NCBI GenBank assembly: GCA_964549315.1
Contig: CAZJUY010000006.1
Location: forward strand, 53,168 to 117,167
Length of the DNA: 64,000 bases
Direction: 5' to 3'
Source of the DNA: 2-12-FULL-35-15 sp964549315
GTDB lineage: Bacteria > Bacteroidota > Bacteroidia > 2-12-FULL-35-15
Under the pieces are notes generated by a model. The model was given only the letters and a program-made list of their open reading frames with translations, was not told the DNA's origin and searched no databases. A program made the position numbers and the translations under genes. Of the stretch, positions 43,173 to 51,600 are shown one piece after another (within the stretch, counting starts at the first letter, position 1; each line of letters opens with the position of its first letter).

Positions 43173-44975
43173 TGATTTAGTTTGAATAGGAATATCGTTC
43201 GCAGAAAAATTCGCACTGAATACACCTTTTGAACTATAAATGAAATCATTTAATCGGTAATTTTTCCAAAAATATAGTGAGCCCTTTTCTTGTAGTGACA
43301 TTATAAAAAATACATTCCCAGCTATATTTTGGTTAGTTTCAAATTCTACTTGGCAAGAAAGAGCTGTTCTGCCCTTTGGCAAACTGTCGAGTAAAACAAT
43401 GTTAATTCCCGGACTATATTCAACTTCCGAATTTATTTTAAATGATGAATAATTAGCAATTGTATCAATAAAAATGCTTGTTTTTTTGAAAATTAATTTT
43501 GGTTTTGCTAACACATTTTTAGTAATAGGATAGATCTTAATTATTTCTAATGAATCAACATTTTCATTTTTTAAATCTTCTGGTCTTAAAAAAAAATAGT
43601 CGTCTAAATAGCTAATTCTTTTTGCACGCATTGTTTGGTTTAACCAGTTAAGTTGGTTTGTATTTCTATAAAAATTTATACTACTTTCTAATGATAGTGG
43701 AATGCCTATTGATAGATTAAATTTTTCAGACGACACTTTTTTTATTTTTTCCAAATCGGATAACATGTCTTTTGTTTCGCAATCGTCTTTCCACTCATAA
43801 ACATATTTAAAATTAATCGAAAACAGGAAATGTACAATCACGAATAAGGCGAACAGATGAAGACAAACTTTGTATATATTCTTTTTCAACATTAACTCTT
43901 TTACTAAAAAAATAAATACAACTAAAAAAATAGCATATAAAAACAAGACTGCTCTTTCTATCAAATACAGCGTGCCCAATAAATAATGTTGTAAAACAGT
44001 AAAAAATAATATTCCTAGGAATAATAAAAGCATTACCGTTAAAGAGGATAAGTTTTCTGATTTTTTATTTTTTAAAAAATTGAAAATACTATAGTATAAT
44101 GCTATGAATATTACAATAAGAATAAATCCCTTGGAAAGTCTTATTAAATAGTATGAAAAATCTAGTCCGTACCATAATCGTGGAATAATAGTTCCTAGTG
44201 TATCGGTCCATAATCCACTTTCGCCACCCATAAACAACGCTCCAGCTTTACGTAATTCAAAAGAATAGGGTAGTATTAGAAACAAGAAAGAACCGAATAG
44301 GAATGTTGGTAGTAAAAGTTGGTAAATGGTTTTTTTAATAGCATTTATCTTGTTAGTGTTTTTATTATAATTGTTATAGAAAAAAATCAGAATGATAATA
44401 CAGTACAGAACGAAAAAGTAGTTTAATAATGTTAAATTACCTAGTGTGCCTAATGCTGCAAATAGTAGAGAAATTACAGCATATTTTATTTTAATTTTTT
44501 CTGAATTAAACTCAAACAAATAGTATATGCTTGGCATTAAAAATCCTAAAGAAATTCCATATCCGCGAGATAATGAAAAAAAATCTAGCATAAAAGGGTT
44601 TAAATTCAAAATTAAAAAAGCAGAAATAGAAACCCATTTATTGTTTAATTTGAGAGTTAATTTAGCAGAATAGAAAAGAAAAAACAGGTGAGAAAATAGA
44701 GTAGTTAGTCGAAGCGTAAATTCAGAAACGCCAAATAGTTTTGTGAAAAAAATCCCTCCAATTGAATTTAGTATATGATTGTTTGCTGACATCACTCCAA
44801 ATTCCTTTGGATAATATATCCCGTGCTTAATAAATTCTAAATATGTATAAGATTCATCCCAAGTAATTGAAAGAAGGTAAGCTCGAGTTACAGTGTATGA
44901 AAAAATTAAAACTCCAAAAACAATGATTGTTATGAATGCAATCTTATTTTTGGAGTAAGGATTATTATTTAGCAT
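43080..44975 (-). CDS. PMT-like GT-C glycosyltransferase with C-terminal beta-sandwich domain
   Basis: A 631-residue membrane protein. The first loop has SITWDESYTYLEFIKHG (acids D40/E41) and then SANNHILNSIGGIFFTKLFG and FTLRLTTLFSHLFFL, a pattern typical of PMT_2/GT39-like transferases. About eleven spans end near residue 400. The C-terminal 140 residues form a beta-rich domain ending LKVYLWNPNKQELLLKTMQL. A 94-bp copy of its 3' end lies 2.2 kb away. It starts 8 bp after the CoA-transferase gene, so it may be read from that operon. Donor and acceptor unknown. Confidence 0.8.
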   Translation of the reverse strand: MLNNNPYSKNKIAFITIIVFGVLIFSYTVTRAYLLSITWDESYTYLEFIKHGIYYPKEFGVMSANNHILNSIGGIFFTKLFGVSEFTLRLTTLFSHLFFLFYSAKLTLKLNNKWVSISAFLILNLNPFMLDFFSLSRGYGISLGFLMPSIYYLFEFNSEKIKIKYAVISLLFAALGTLGNLTLLNYFFVLYCIIILIFFYNNYNKNTNKINAIKKTIYQLLLPTFLFGSFLFLILPYSFELRKAGALFMGGESGLWTDTLGTIIPRLWYGLDFSYYLIRLSKGFILIVIFIALYYSIFNFLKNKKSENLSSLTVMLLLFLGILFFTVLQHYLLGTLYLIERAVLFLYAIFLVVFIFLVKELMLKKNIYKVCLHLFALFVIVHFLFSINFKYVYEWKDDCETKDMLSDLEKIKKVSSEKFNLSIGIPLSLESSINFYRNTNQLNWLNQTMRAKRISYLDDYFFLRPEDLKNENVDSLEIIKIYPITKNVLAKPKLIFKKTSIFIDTIANYSSFKINSEVEYSPGINIVLLDSLPKGRTALSCQVEFETNQNIAGNVFFIMSLQEKGSLYFWKNYRLNDFIYSSKGVFSANFSANDIPIQTKSGDELKVYLWNPNKQELLLKTMQLKWISYSN

Positions 44976-44983
44976 GAATGAAT

Positions 44984-45640
44984 TTATTCAATAATCATTT
45001 CTGGTATTTCTCCTTCTACAATTAGTTTTCCTTCCGTAGCATTTTTTATTTGCTCAACACTAATGCCAGGTGCACGTTCTAATAATTTAAATCCTTGTGG
45101 TGTAACATCCAGCACTGCTAATTCTGTTACTATTTTTTTTACACATTTTACTCCTGTCAATGGCAAAGTACATTTGGTCAAAAGTTTAGATTCACCTGCT
45201 TTATTTACATGTTGCATTGCAACAATAATATTTTTTGCTGATGCAACTAAATCCATTGCGCCACCCATTCCTTTTACCATCTTGCCTGGTATCTTCCAAT
45301 TGGCAATATCTCCATTGTCGGCAACTTCCATTGCACCCAGAATAGTTAAATCTACTTTACGTGATCTAATCATTCCAAAGCTCATAGCTGAATCAAAAAA
45401 TACAGAACCAGGAACTGTAGTGATAGTTTGTTTTCCTGCATTTATTAAATCAGGGTCTTCTTCTCCTTCAAAAGGAAATGGTCCCATTCCAAGTAACCCA
45501 TTTTCAGATTGTAAAACAACATTCATTCCTTGAGGAATATAATTAGCCACTAACGTAGGAATACCAATTCCAAGATTTACGTAATAACCATCTTTAATTT
45601 CTTTTGCGATACGTTTCGCTATTCCAACCTTGTCTAACAT
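44984..45640 (-). CDS. scoB: 3-oxoacid CoA-transferase, subunit B
   Basis: A 218-residue beta subunit of a family I CoA-transferase (SCOT type). The opening IAKRIAKEIKDGYYVNLGIG and the catalytic Glu46 in QSENGLLGMGPFP are clear, followed by TILGAMEVADNGDIANWKIPG and KGMGGAMDLV. With subunit A it moves CoA between succinyl-CoA and acetoacetate or similar acids. The two genes are normally adjacent, but here a four-helix-bundle cassette of about 560 bp separates them. The exact acid specificity (acetoacetate, adipate or butyrate) cannot be read from the sequence. Confidence 0.92.
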   Translation of the reverse strand: MLDKVGIAKRIAKEIKDGYYVNLGIGIPTLVANYIPQGMNVVLQSENGLLGMGPFPFEGEEDPDLINAGKQTITTVPGSVFFDSAMSFGMIRSRKVDLTILGAMEVADNGDIANWKIPGKMVKGMGGAMDLVASAKNIIVAMQHVNKAGESKLLTKCTLPLTGVKCVKKIVTELAVLDVTPQGFKLLERAPGISVEQIKNATEGKLIVEGEIPEMIIE

Positions 45641-45641
45641 A

Positions 45642-46206
45642 TTAATTTGAAAATTTGAAAGTGTGTCAATTTGAAAATGGTATTCTCGTTAACACATTAT
45701 CTGTTTTACTTCGATTCCGTTTTTAATGTTTTAATTTGAGTTTATTATAGTTTTATTTTTTGAAGAAGAAATAATCTTCGACAATATTTTAACAATCTCT
45801 TTTATTTCTTTTTGTAGCAATTCACAATCAGGGTAATTTTCCGATTTTTGGCACAACAATAACCAATACTCTGTTTCATCTGCTTCTTTGGCTGCAATTT
45901 TCATTTTGTGAATAAAATCTGCCTTGCTTTCTGCATTTTGCGCCTCTCTAACATTTGCTCCAATTGATGTTCCTGACTTTAATAATTGATTTGCAATTAC
46001 ATATTTTCTGTTGGACTCCAACTGTTCGGCAAACTCAACAATCAATAAAGCAAACTCAAACGTTTTTTCAACAATAATATTTGGTTTCTCTTGCATAGAA
46101 ATTTTAATTCCTTTTTTAATTTTTTCGTTTTCTCTATTGGAACAGACATCAATCTTTTAATGATGTCAGCATTTTCAAATTTCCAAATTGAAAAATTTCC
46201 AAATTA
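45642..46206 (-). mobile_element. Four-helix-bundle gene cassette with terminal inverted repeats
   Basis: The left end (45642-45679, TTAATTTGAAAATTTGAAAG onward, ending CAATTTGAAAATG) and the right end (46170-46206, CATTTTCAAATTTCCAAATT onward) are imperfect inverted repeats of about 37 bp. They enclose one gene of the 23S-rRNA-intervening-sequence protein family. The cassette begins 2 bp outside the scoB start codon and its last three bases are the scoA stop codon, so it fills the space between two genes that are normally adjacent. A 7-bp hairpin (46145-46151 with 46161-46167) is also present. Mobility is inferred. Confidence 0.65.
45731..46096 (-). CDS. Four-helix-bundle protein, S23/IVP family
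   Basis: A 121-residue all-helical protein of the 23S rRNA-intervening-sequence (PF05635-type) family. Characteristic segments are FEFALLIVEFAEQLESNRKY, VIANQLLKSGTSIGANVREA and FIHKMKIAAKEADETEYWLL. The family forms pentameric bundles in known cases and includes the Avd accessory proteins of diversity-generating retroelements; no reverse transcriptase or variable repeat is present here. Molecular role unknown. It sits in a cassette with terminal inverted repeats between scoA and scoB. Confidence 0.92.
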   Translation of the reverse strand: MQEKPNIIVEKTFEFALLIVEFAEQLESNRKYVIANQLLKSGTSIGANVREAQNAESKADFIHKMKIAAKEADETEYWLLLCQKSENYPDCELLQKEIKEIVKILSKIISSSKNKTIINSN

Positions 46207-46911
46207 TTTTTTCCTAACCGTTCGCTGTTCAATTCGTTTTTCATAGTTTACTCCTTGAAAGATTCTGTGTACATATATTCCTGGTGTATGAATATGATCT
46301 GGATTTAATTCTCCAGAAGGAACTAACTCTTCTACTTCTGCAATTGTTATTTTTCCAGCCATTGCCATCATAGGATTAAAATTTCGTGCAGTTTCTCTAA
46401 AAATTAAATTGCCATGAGTATCTCCTTTCCAAGCTTTCACAATAGCAAAATCTGCATCAAAAGCCATTTCCATTAAAAATTCTTTTTCTGCACCATCTAC
46501 TTTAAAAGTTCTTGTTTCCTTTCCAATTGCTACTTCTGTTCCAACACCAGCAGGAGTGAATATTGCAGGCATTCCGTATCCCGCTGCTAAACAACGTGTA
46601 GCTAATGTGCCTTGTGGAATTAATTCTACTTCCAATTCACCACTTAATAATTGACGTTCAAATTCAGCATTTTCTCCTACGTAAGAAGAAATCATTTTTT
46701 TTACCTGACGTGTTTTAAGCATTAAGCCAATTCCAAAATCATCAACACCAGCATTGTTTGAAATACATGTTAATCCTTTTACTCCTTTTTTTACAATTGC
46801 TGAAATGCAATTTTCTGGAATTCCACATAAACCAAAACCGCCAAGCATTAAAGTCATATTGTCTTTAATATCATTTATGGCTTCATCAGCATTTTTTACT
46901 GTTTTATTCAT
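46204..46911 (-). CDS. scoA: 3-oxoacid CoA-transferase, subunit A
   Basis: A 235-residue alpha subunit of the family I CoA-transferase. LMLGGFGLCGIPENCISAIV is the nucleotide/CoA-binding region near the N-terminus, followed by LTCISNNAGVDDFGIGLML, SSYVGENAEFERQLLSGEL, LIPQGTLATRCLAAGYGMPA and FTPAGVGTEVA. It pairs with subunit B encoded downstream. Its stop codon coincides with the end of the inserted four-helix-bundle cassette. An ORF6N gene lies 11 bp upstream, so expression probably comes from the upstream pbp1A region or a nearby promoter not recognised here. Confidence 0.93.
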   Translation of the reverse strand: MNKTVKNADEAINDIKDNMTLMLGGFGLCGIPENCISAIVKKGVKGLTCISNNAGVDDFGIGLMLKTRQVKKMISSYVGENAEFERQLLSGELEVELIPQGTLATRCLAAGYGMPAIFTPAGVGTEVAIGKETRTFKVDGAEKEFLMEMAFDADFAIVKAWKGDTHGNLIFRETARNFNPMMAMAGKITIAEVEELVPSGELNPDHIHTPGIYVHRIFQGVNYEKRIEQRTVRKK

Positions 46912-46922
46912 GATAAATAATT

Positions 46923-47468
46923 CTATTTTATATTCTTAAGTTTATAACCTACTTTTTCTCTTGGTATATTATTTTCTTTCTTTTCTAAAAGCTCGTCCAA
47001 ATATTGAAATATTAGTTCAATGTTCTTACTTTGATTTCCAAGTTTATGTCTAATTTGTTCAATCTCAGTTTTTAGTTCAGAAGTATCTATAAGTACTTGT
47101 TTTATTTTTGTAAATATTCTTATTATTTGAATATTTACACCAATTGCACGTTTGCTATTAAGAACACTAGATAGCATTGCCACACCTTGTTCTGTAAAAG
47201 CAAAAGGGGCATATCTTAATCCTATTTTGTCAGCTTTGGAGGTCACATTTTGTGATCTCCAAAGTTCAAATTCCATTTTTGTTAATTCAAACATAAAGTC
47301 TGAAGGAAACCGATCAATATTACGTTTTACAGATTGTTTTAAAACTCTTGTTTCAACTCCATATAATACTGCCAAATCTCTATCTAGCATTACTTTTTGT
47401 CCTCTGATGAAATATATTTGATTCAATACGATTTCTTCAGATAAAATAATCTCTTTTTTCCCTGACAT
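46923..47468 (-). CDS. ORF6N-domain DNA-binding protein
   Basis: A 181-residue protein. The N-terminal ORF6N domain is clear: IYFIRGQKVMLDRDLAVLYG, KQSVKRNIDRFPSDFMFEL, then RYAPFAFTEQGVAMLSSVLN. A C-terminal coiled coil (TSELKTEIEQIRHKLGNQSK) probably mediates dimerisation. The family is related to phage KilA-N/ANT proteins and is often found as an isolated accessory gene in Bacteroidota. Its ATG shares one base with the pbp1A stop codon (TAATG), so it is translationally coupled to a cell-wall gene. Target and role unknown. Confidence 0.88.
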   Translation of the reverse strand: MSGKKEIILSEEIVLNQIYFIRGQKVMLDRDLAVLYGVETRVLKQSVKRNIDRFPSDFMFELTKMEFELWRSQNVTSKADKIGLRYAPFAFTEQGVAMLSSVLNSKRAIGVNIQIIRIFTKIKQVLIDTSELKTEIEQIRHKLGNQSKNIELIFQYLDELLEKKENNIPREKVGYKLKNIK

Positions 47469-49729
47469 TAATAAAAATCGTCTGTTACATTAAAATTTTC
47501 TTTTCCTTCTTCTAATTCTTTATTGTATTTGCTGCAATCTAAATCGGCATCAATTTTTTTAGCTGGCTTTTCAAAATCACCTTGTGTAATTTTTATTGAT
47601 TTATCTGCATATATTTTTGTCATGTACTTAGCAAATATTGGTAATGCCATGCTGGCTCCCTGTCCTTGGTCGGTAGTATTAAAATGGATTGCTCTATCTT
47701 CACCACCTACCCAACAGCCTGAAACTAAATCGGGCGTAATACCCATAAACCAACCATCAGAATTGTTTTGAGTAGTACCTGTTTTACCAGCCATCGGTTG
47801 GTTTAGTTTATAACGGTAACGTAAACGAACACCAGTTCCTGAAGTAACAACACCTTTCATTAATTGTATCATGATGTATGCTTTTTCTTCACTCATTACT
47901 TCTTCGGTTTTCGGAACAAAGTCCGCTAATACTTTTCCGTTTTTATCTTCTATACGTGTTACAAAAGTTGGTTCTATCCAAGTTCCTTTATTTGCAAAAG
48001 TTGCATTAGCTCCAACCATTTCGAAAACTGAAATTTCTGGTGTGCCCAAGCAAATTGCTGGTACCGCTTCAATTGGTGATACAATTCCCATTCTTCGAAC
48101 CAAATCAACAGTAGCTTGTGGACCAAATTGTTTCATAAAATAAGCAGAAATATAATTTACAGAATTTGCCAATGCTTGTTGTATCGTTAGCATTTTACCA
48201 TTTAATTTATCGTCAGAGTTAGAAGGAGTCCATTCTTTTCCATCATAACTTATTGTAGTTGGTACGTTTGGCAAACGATAACATGGTAAATATCCTTCTT
48301 GAATTGCTAAAGCATATACAAAAGGTTTAAATGTTGAACCTACTTGCCGCGCATGACCAATTTGAACATGGTCGTACTGAAAATATTTATGGTTAATACC
48401 TCCAACCCAAGCTTTGATATAACCTGTTTGAGGTTCAATTGACATAAATCCAGCTTGCAAATAATATTTAGCATATTTAATTGAATCCCATGGACTAAGT
48501 ACTGTATCTTTTTCCCCTTGCCATGTAAATAATTTCATTGGAATAGCTGTATTAAATACTTTTTCAATCTCATCCATTGATAAACCTGCTTTTTTTAAAA
48601 CACGATAGCGTTCGCTACGTTTCATTGCAGTTTTCATGATTGTATTGATTTCATCTTTTGAAACATTCCATGCAAAAGGTGCATTTTTTTTGCGCGTACA
48701 GTCTTTAAAAAATGCTGCTTGCAAATCGGTTAAGTGCTCCGTTACGGCTTGTTCACCATATTTTTGCATTCGAGAATCAATGGTGGTATAAATTTTTAAA
48801 CCATCTCTGTAAATATCATATTTAGTACCATCAGGTTTGCGATTTTCTTCGCACCATTTTTTGAGAAATACATCACGCAGGTATTCTCTAAAATATGGTG
48901 CCAATCCTTCGTTATGATCTTCGGGGTGAAAATCTAGTTTTAGTGGAATCGCTTTAATTGAATCACATGCTTGCTCTGTCAAATAACCATATTTACACAT
49001 TTGTTGAAGAACGGTATTTCTTCTTCCTTCGGCTTTATCATGAAAACGGTTTGGGTTGAAGTAAGAAGGATTTTTTGCCATTCCAACAAGCATTGCTGCT
49101 TCTTCTATATTCAGCGAATCAGGTGTTGTATTAAAATATATTTGTGCTGCAGATTTTATACCTACAGCATTATTCACAAAATCAAATTTATTTAAGTACA
49201 ATGCAATTATTTCTTCCTTGGTATATTCTTTTTCTAATTTTACTGCAATAATCCATTCCTTGAATTTACGAATCACTAAACCAATTTTACTTAAATCCTC
49301 GCGAGGGAAAAGCATTTTTGCTAGTTGTTGAGAAATTGTACTACCACCTCCACTTGATGAGCTTCCGGTGAGTGCACCATAAACAACCCTACCAAGTGAT
49401 CTGATGTCAATTCCAGAATGTTCAAAAAAACGCGCATCTTCAGTAGCAATAAGTGCATTTATTACATTTGGAGAGATTTCGCTATACTTAACATTTGTTC
49501 TGTTTTCGGCATAAAATTTCCCAATCACTTTTAAGTCGCTGGAATAAATTTCTGTTGCTAAAAGTGTTTTAGGATTTTGTAATTCTTCTGTATCTGGCAA
49601 GTCAGAAAATAAGCGTACAAAAAGCACCATTAAAAATATTCCAACTATTGGGCTTGAAAATAAAACCCAAAACCATAGTATTGCTTTTTTGGAATTTTGT
49701 TTTTTATCTTTTGTTTTTTCGGTTGTCAT
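47468..49729 (-). CDS. mrcA: Penicillin-binding protein 1A, bifunctional
   Basis: A 753-residue class A PBP. An N-terminal span (WFWVLFSSPIVGIFLMVLFVRL) anchors it. The glycosyltransferase domain has ATEDARFFEHSGIDIRSLGR with the catalytic Glu, GGSTISQQLAKMLFP, KLEKEYTKEEIIALYLNKF. The transpeptidase domain has the active-site GSTFKPFVYAL (SxxK), SVNYISAY (SxN) and GKTGTTQNNSDGWFMG (KTG). It polymerises and cross-links peptidoglycan. It is downstream of holB, ricT-like and gldH genes, with a 34-bp gap from gldH, and overlaps the ORF6N gene by one base. Confidence 0.95.
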   Translation of the reverse strand: MTTEKTKDKKQNSKKAILWFWVLFSSPIVGIFLMVLFVRLFSDLPDTEELQNPKTLLATEIYSSDLKVIGKFYAENRTNVKYSEISPNVINALIATEDARFFEHSGIDIRSLGRVVYGALTGSSSSGGGSTISQQLAKMLFPREDLSKIGLVIRKFKEWIIAVKLEKEYTKEEIIALYLNKFDFVNNAVGIKSAAQIYFNTTPDSLNIEEAAMLVGMAKNPSYFNPNRFHDKAEGRRNTVLQQMCKYGYLTEQACDSIKAIPLKLDFHPEDHNEGLAPYFREYLRDVFLKKWCEENRKPDGTKYDIYRDGLKIYTTIDSRMQKYGEQAVTEHLTDLQAAFFKDCTRKKNAPFAWNVSKDEINTIMKTAMKRSERYRVLKKAGLSMDEIEKVFNTAIPMKLFTWQGEKDTVLSPWDSIKYAKYYLQAGFMSIEPQTGYIKAWVGGINHKYFQYDHVQIGHARQVGSTFKPFVYALAIQEGYLPCYRLPNVPTTISYDGKEWTPSNSDDKLNGKMLTIQQALANSVNYISAYFMKQFGPQATVDLVRRMGIVSPIEAVPAICLGTPEISVFEMVGANATFANKGTWIEPTFVTRIEDKNGKVLADFVPKTEEVMSEEKAYIMIQLMKGVVTSGTGVRLRYRYKLNQPMAGKTGTTQNNSDGWFMGITPDLVSGCWVGGEDRAIHFNTTDQGQGASMALPIFAKYMTKIYADKSIKITQGDFEKPAKKIDADLDCSKYNKELEEGKENFNVTDDFY

Positions 49730-49763
49730 GTTCAGTAGGATGAACTTTATTTTTTAAATAATA

Positions 49764-50246
49764 TTATTCAGCTTTTTCAATTCTTAAGCCCACATCCATA
49801 ATCAAAGGGATGTTGTCAGAGCGCATGCCATGCTGAATTTCAAAACTATATTTTCCTGCTAGAGGGAAACGCACATTTTTTTTAAATGGGATTTGATTGT
49901 CGTATATATCTCCAATTCCTTTTCCAATCCATTTTCCATTGGCATCCGCAAGAACACATTCCAATGTATCATTTGAATATTTTCCATTTGGGAAAATAGT
50001 TTTTATGAATAAAAATAAATTGCTGTATGGATATCCATCTGCATTTCTAACATTTATGTAAAAATTGGTTGATGTAGAAGGGTCAAGAATATTCACCTCA
50101 AATTTTTTAATATCACTTATTTTCCATCCAGATTCAGGTATATCTTGGTTTTCTTCAAAAACTCTGTTTTTATCACAAGATGAAAACAAAAAAATGCCAA
50201 GCAAAAATGCGAATGAGAAAATGGTATGTATGCTTTTGTTTTTCAT
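49764..50246 (-). CDS. gldH: Gliding-motility lipoprotein GldH
   Basis: A 160-residue lipoprotein with a type II signal (FLLGIFLFSSC; lipidation at the Cys). The mature part matches GldH: NRVFEENQDIPESGWKISDI, STSTNFYINVRNADGYPYSN, LFLFIKTIFPNGKYSNDTLE, DIYDNQIPFKKNVRFPLAGK and FEIQHGMRSDNIPLIMDVGL. GldH is needed for gliding in Flavobacterium but is also conserved in non-gliding Bacteroidota, so gliding cannot be assumed. Its ATG follows the stop of the ricT-like gene with no gap, a tight coupling common in the phylum. Confidence 0.92.
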   Translation of the reverse strand: MKNKSIHTIFSFAFLLGIFLFSSCDKNRVFEENQDIPESGWKISDIKKFEVNILDPSTSTNFYINVRNADGYPYSNLFLFIKTIFPNGKYSNDTLECVLADANGKWIGKGIGDIYDNQIPFKKNVRFPLAGKYSFEIQHGMRSDNIPLIMDVGLRIEKAE

Positions 50247-51557
50247 TTATTGAGCTTGTGGTGGTTTTGGGTTGTTATTGTTTGGTCTTGGTTTATTATT
50301 ATTTCTATTGTTTCTGTTTCTATTGTTGTTTTTGTTTCCCGCATTAGGATTTGGGTTTTGTTTTGCACCCTGACTAGGATTTGGATTGTTGTGTGGATTA
50401 GTTGGTCGTTTCTTATTGTTTTTGTTTCTGTTGTTACTTTTTTTCTTTTTGTCGAATCGAGTTACATCATCTTGTCCTACAACATTTTCGTAATCTAATT
50501 TTTTCTCTACAACTTTTCGTTCTACATAAACCGTTAAATCTGCAGGCTTTTCTCCTTTAGTATTCAATTCAATAATTTCTTTAACTCTATCTACAGGTAA
50601 TGCAATAAAATTGTCAGGTTCAGAAGTGTAAGAGAAAAACATAGTTCTTCTGAAAATATCTGTTTTCTGATGAAATGCTCTTCCTTTTTCTGTTTCAAGT
50701 TTTACATTATTTACATCAGGAAAATCGTGTAATGCATCCAAATAGCTATCTAATTCAAAGTTTAAACAACATTTTAATTTACCACATTGCCCAGCTAACT
50801 TTAATGGGTTTAACGATAGTTGTTGATAACGGGCAGCACTTGTTCCTACAGAACGAAAATCTGTTAACCAAGTCGAACAACATAACTCTCTTCCACATGA
50901 ACCGATTCCACCCAACCTGCTTGCTTCTTGTCGTGCACCAATTTGGCGCATTTCAATTCTAATTTTAAATTCATCAGCCATTACTTTAATCAACTCTCTA
51001 AAGTCAACTCTTTCATCTGCTGTGTAATAGAATATAGCCTTAGTTTTATCGCCTTGATATTCCACATCACTAATTTTCATTTGTAAACCTAGCTTCACTG
51101 CAATAGTTCTAGCACGATGCATCGTATTGTATTCAAGTTTCTGAGCTTCTTGCCATTTATCAATATCGGTTTGTTTGGCTTTTCGGTAAACTTTTTTTAT
51201 TTCAGCAGAATCAAAATTAACATTGTGTTTTTTCATCTGTAATTTTACAAGTTCACCTGTAATGGAAATAGTTCCAATATCATGTCCAGGAGAAGCTTCT
51301 ACTGCAACTACATCACCAACAGCCAATGGCAGGTTATTTACATTTTTAAAAAATTCTTTTCTGCTGTTTTTAAATCGTATTTCAACAATATCAAATTGTG
51401 ATTGACCACTTGGTAAATCCATATTAGCTAGCCAGTCGAATACGCTTAGTTTATTACAACCGCCAGTTCCACAAGAGCCATTATTTTTACAGCCACCAGG
51501 CAAGCTTTTACTTGTTGTGCTACACCCTCTACTCGTTGAACATCCACTACATCCCAT
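50247..51557 (-). CDS. ricT: PSP1/RicT-family protein with disordered tail
   Basis: A 436-residue cytoplasmic protein. The N-terminus is Cys-rich (MGCSGCSTSRGCS, GGCKNNGSCGTGGCNKL). The PSP1 C-terminal domain is clear: FYYTADERVDFRELIKVMAD, IEMRQIGARQEASRLGGIGS and GRELCCSTWLTDF, with GQCGKLKCCLNFEL holding further cysteines. In Bacillus the RicT homologue works with RicA/RicF in an Fe-S-containing complex acting on RNA processing; no such partners are seen here. The last 80 residues are Asn/Lys/Pro-rich, low-complexity and probably disordered. Located between holB and gldH. Confidence 0.85.
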   Translation of the reverse strand: MGCSGCSTSRGCSTTSKSLPGGCKNNGSCGTGGCNKLSVFDWLANMDLPSGQSQFDIVEIRFKNSRKEFFKNVNNLPLAVGDVVAVEASPGHDIGTISITGELVKLQMKKHNVNFDSAEIKKVYRKAKQTDIDKWQEAQKLEYNTMHRARTIAVKLGLQMKISDVEYQGDKTKAIFYYTADERVDFRELIKVMADEFKIRIEMRQIGARQEASRLGGIGSCGRELCCSTWLTDFRSVGTSAARYQQLSLNPLKLAGQCGKLKCCLNFELDSYLDALHDFPDVNNVKLETEKGRAFHQKTDIFRRTMFFSYTSEPDNFIALPVDRVKEIIELNTKGEKPADLTVYVERKVVEKKLDYENVVGQDDVTRFDKKKKSNNRNKNNKKRPTNPHNNPNPSQGAKQNPNPNAGNKNNNRNRNNRNNNKPRPNNNNPKPPQAQ

Positions 51558-51600
51558 ATCTTGTTTTTTCTTTAAGTTAATTTAATTGCGAAATAAGACA

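Noticed and set aside
45063..45533. 156-residue rightward ORF antisense to scoB
   Set aside because: The sense frame is an intact CoA-transferase subunit with a catalytic Glu; the antisense frame has no known motif.
45731..46096. Diversity-generating retroelement (because of the Avd-like four-helix-bundle protein)
   Set aside because: No reverse transcriptase, template repeat or variable repeat was found within the window.
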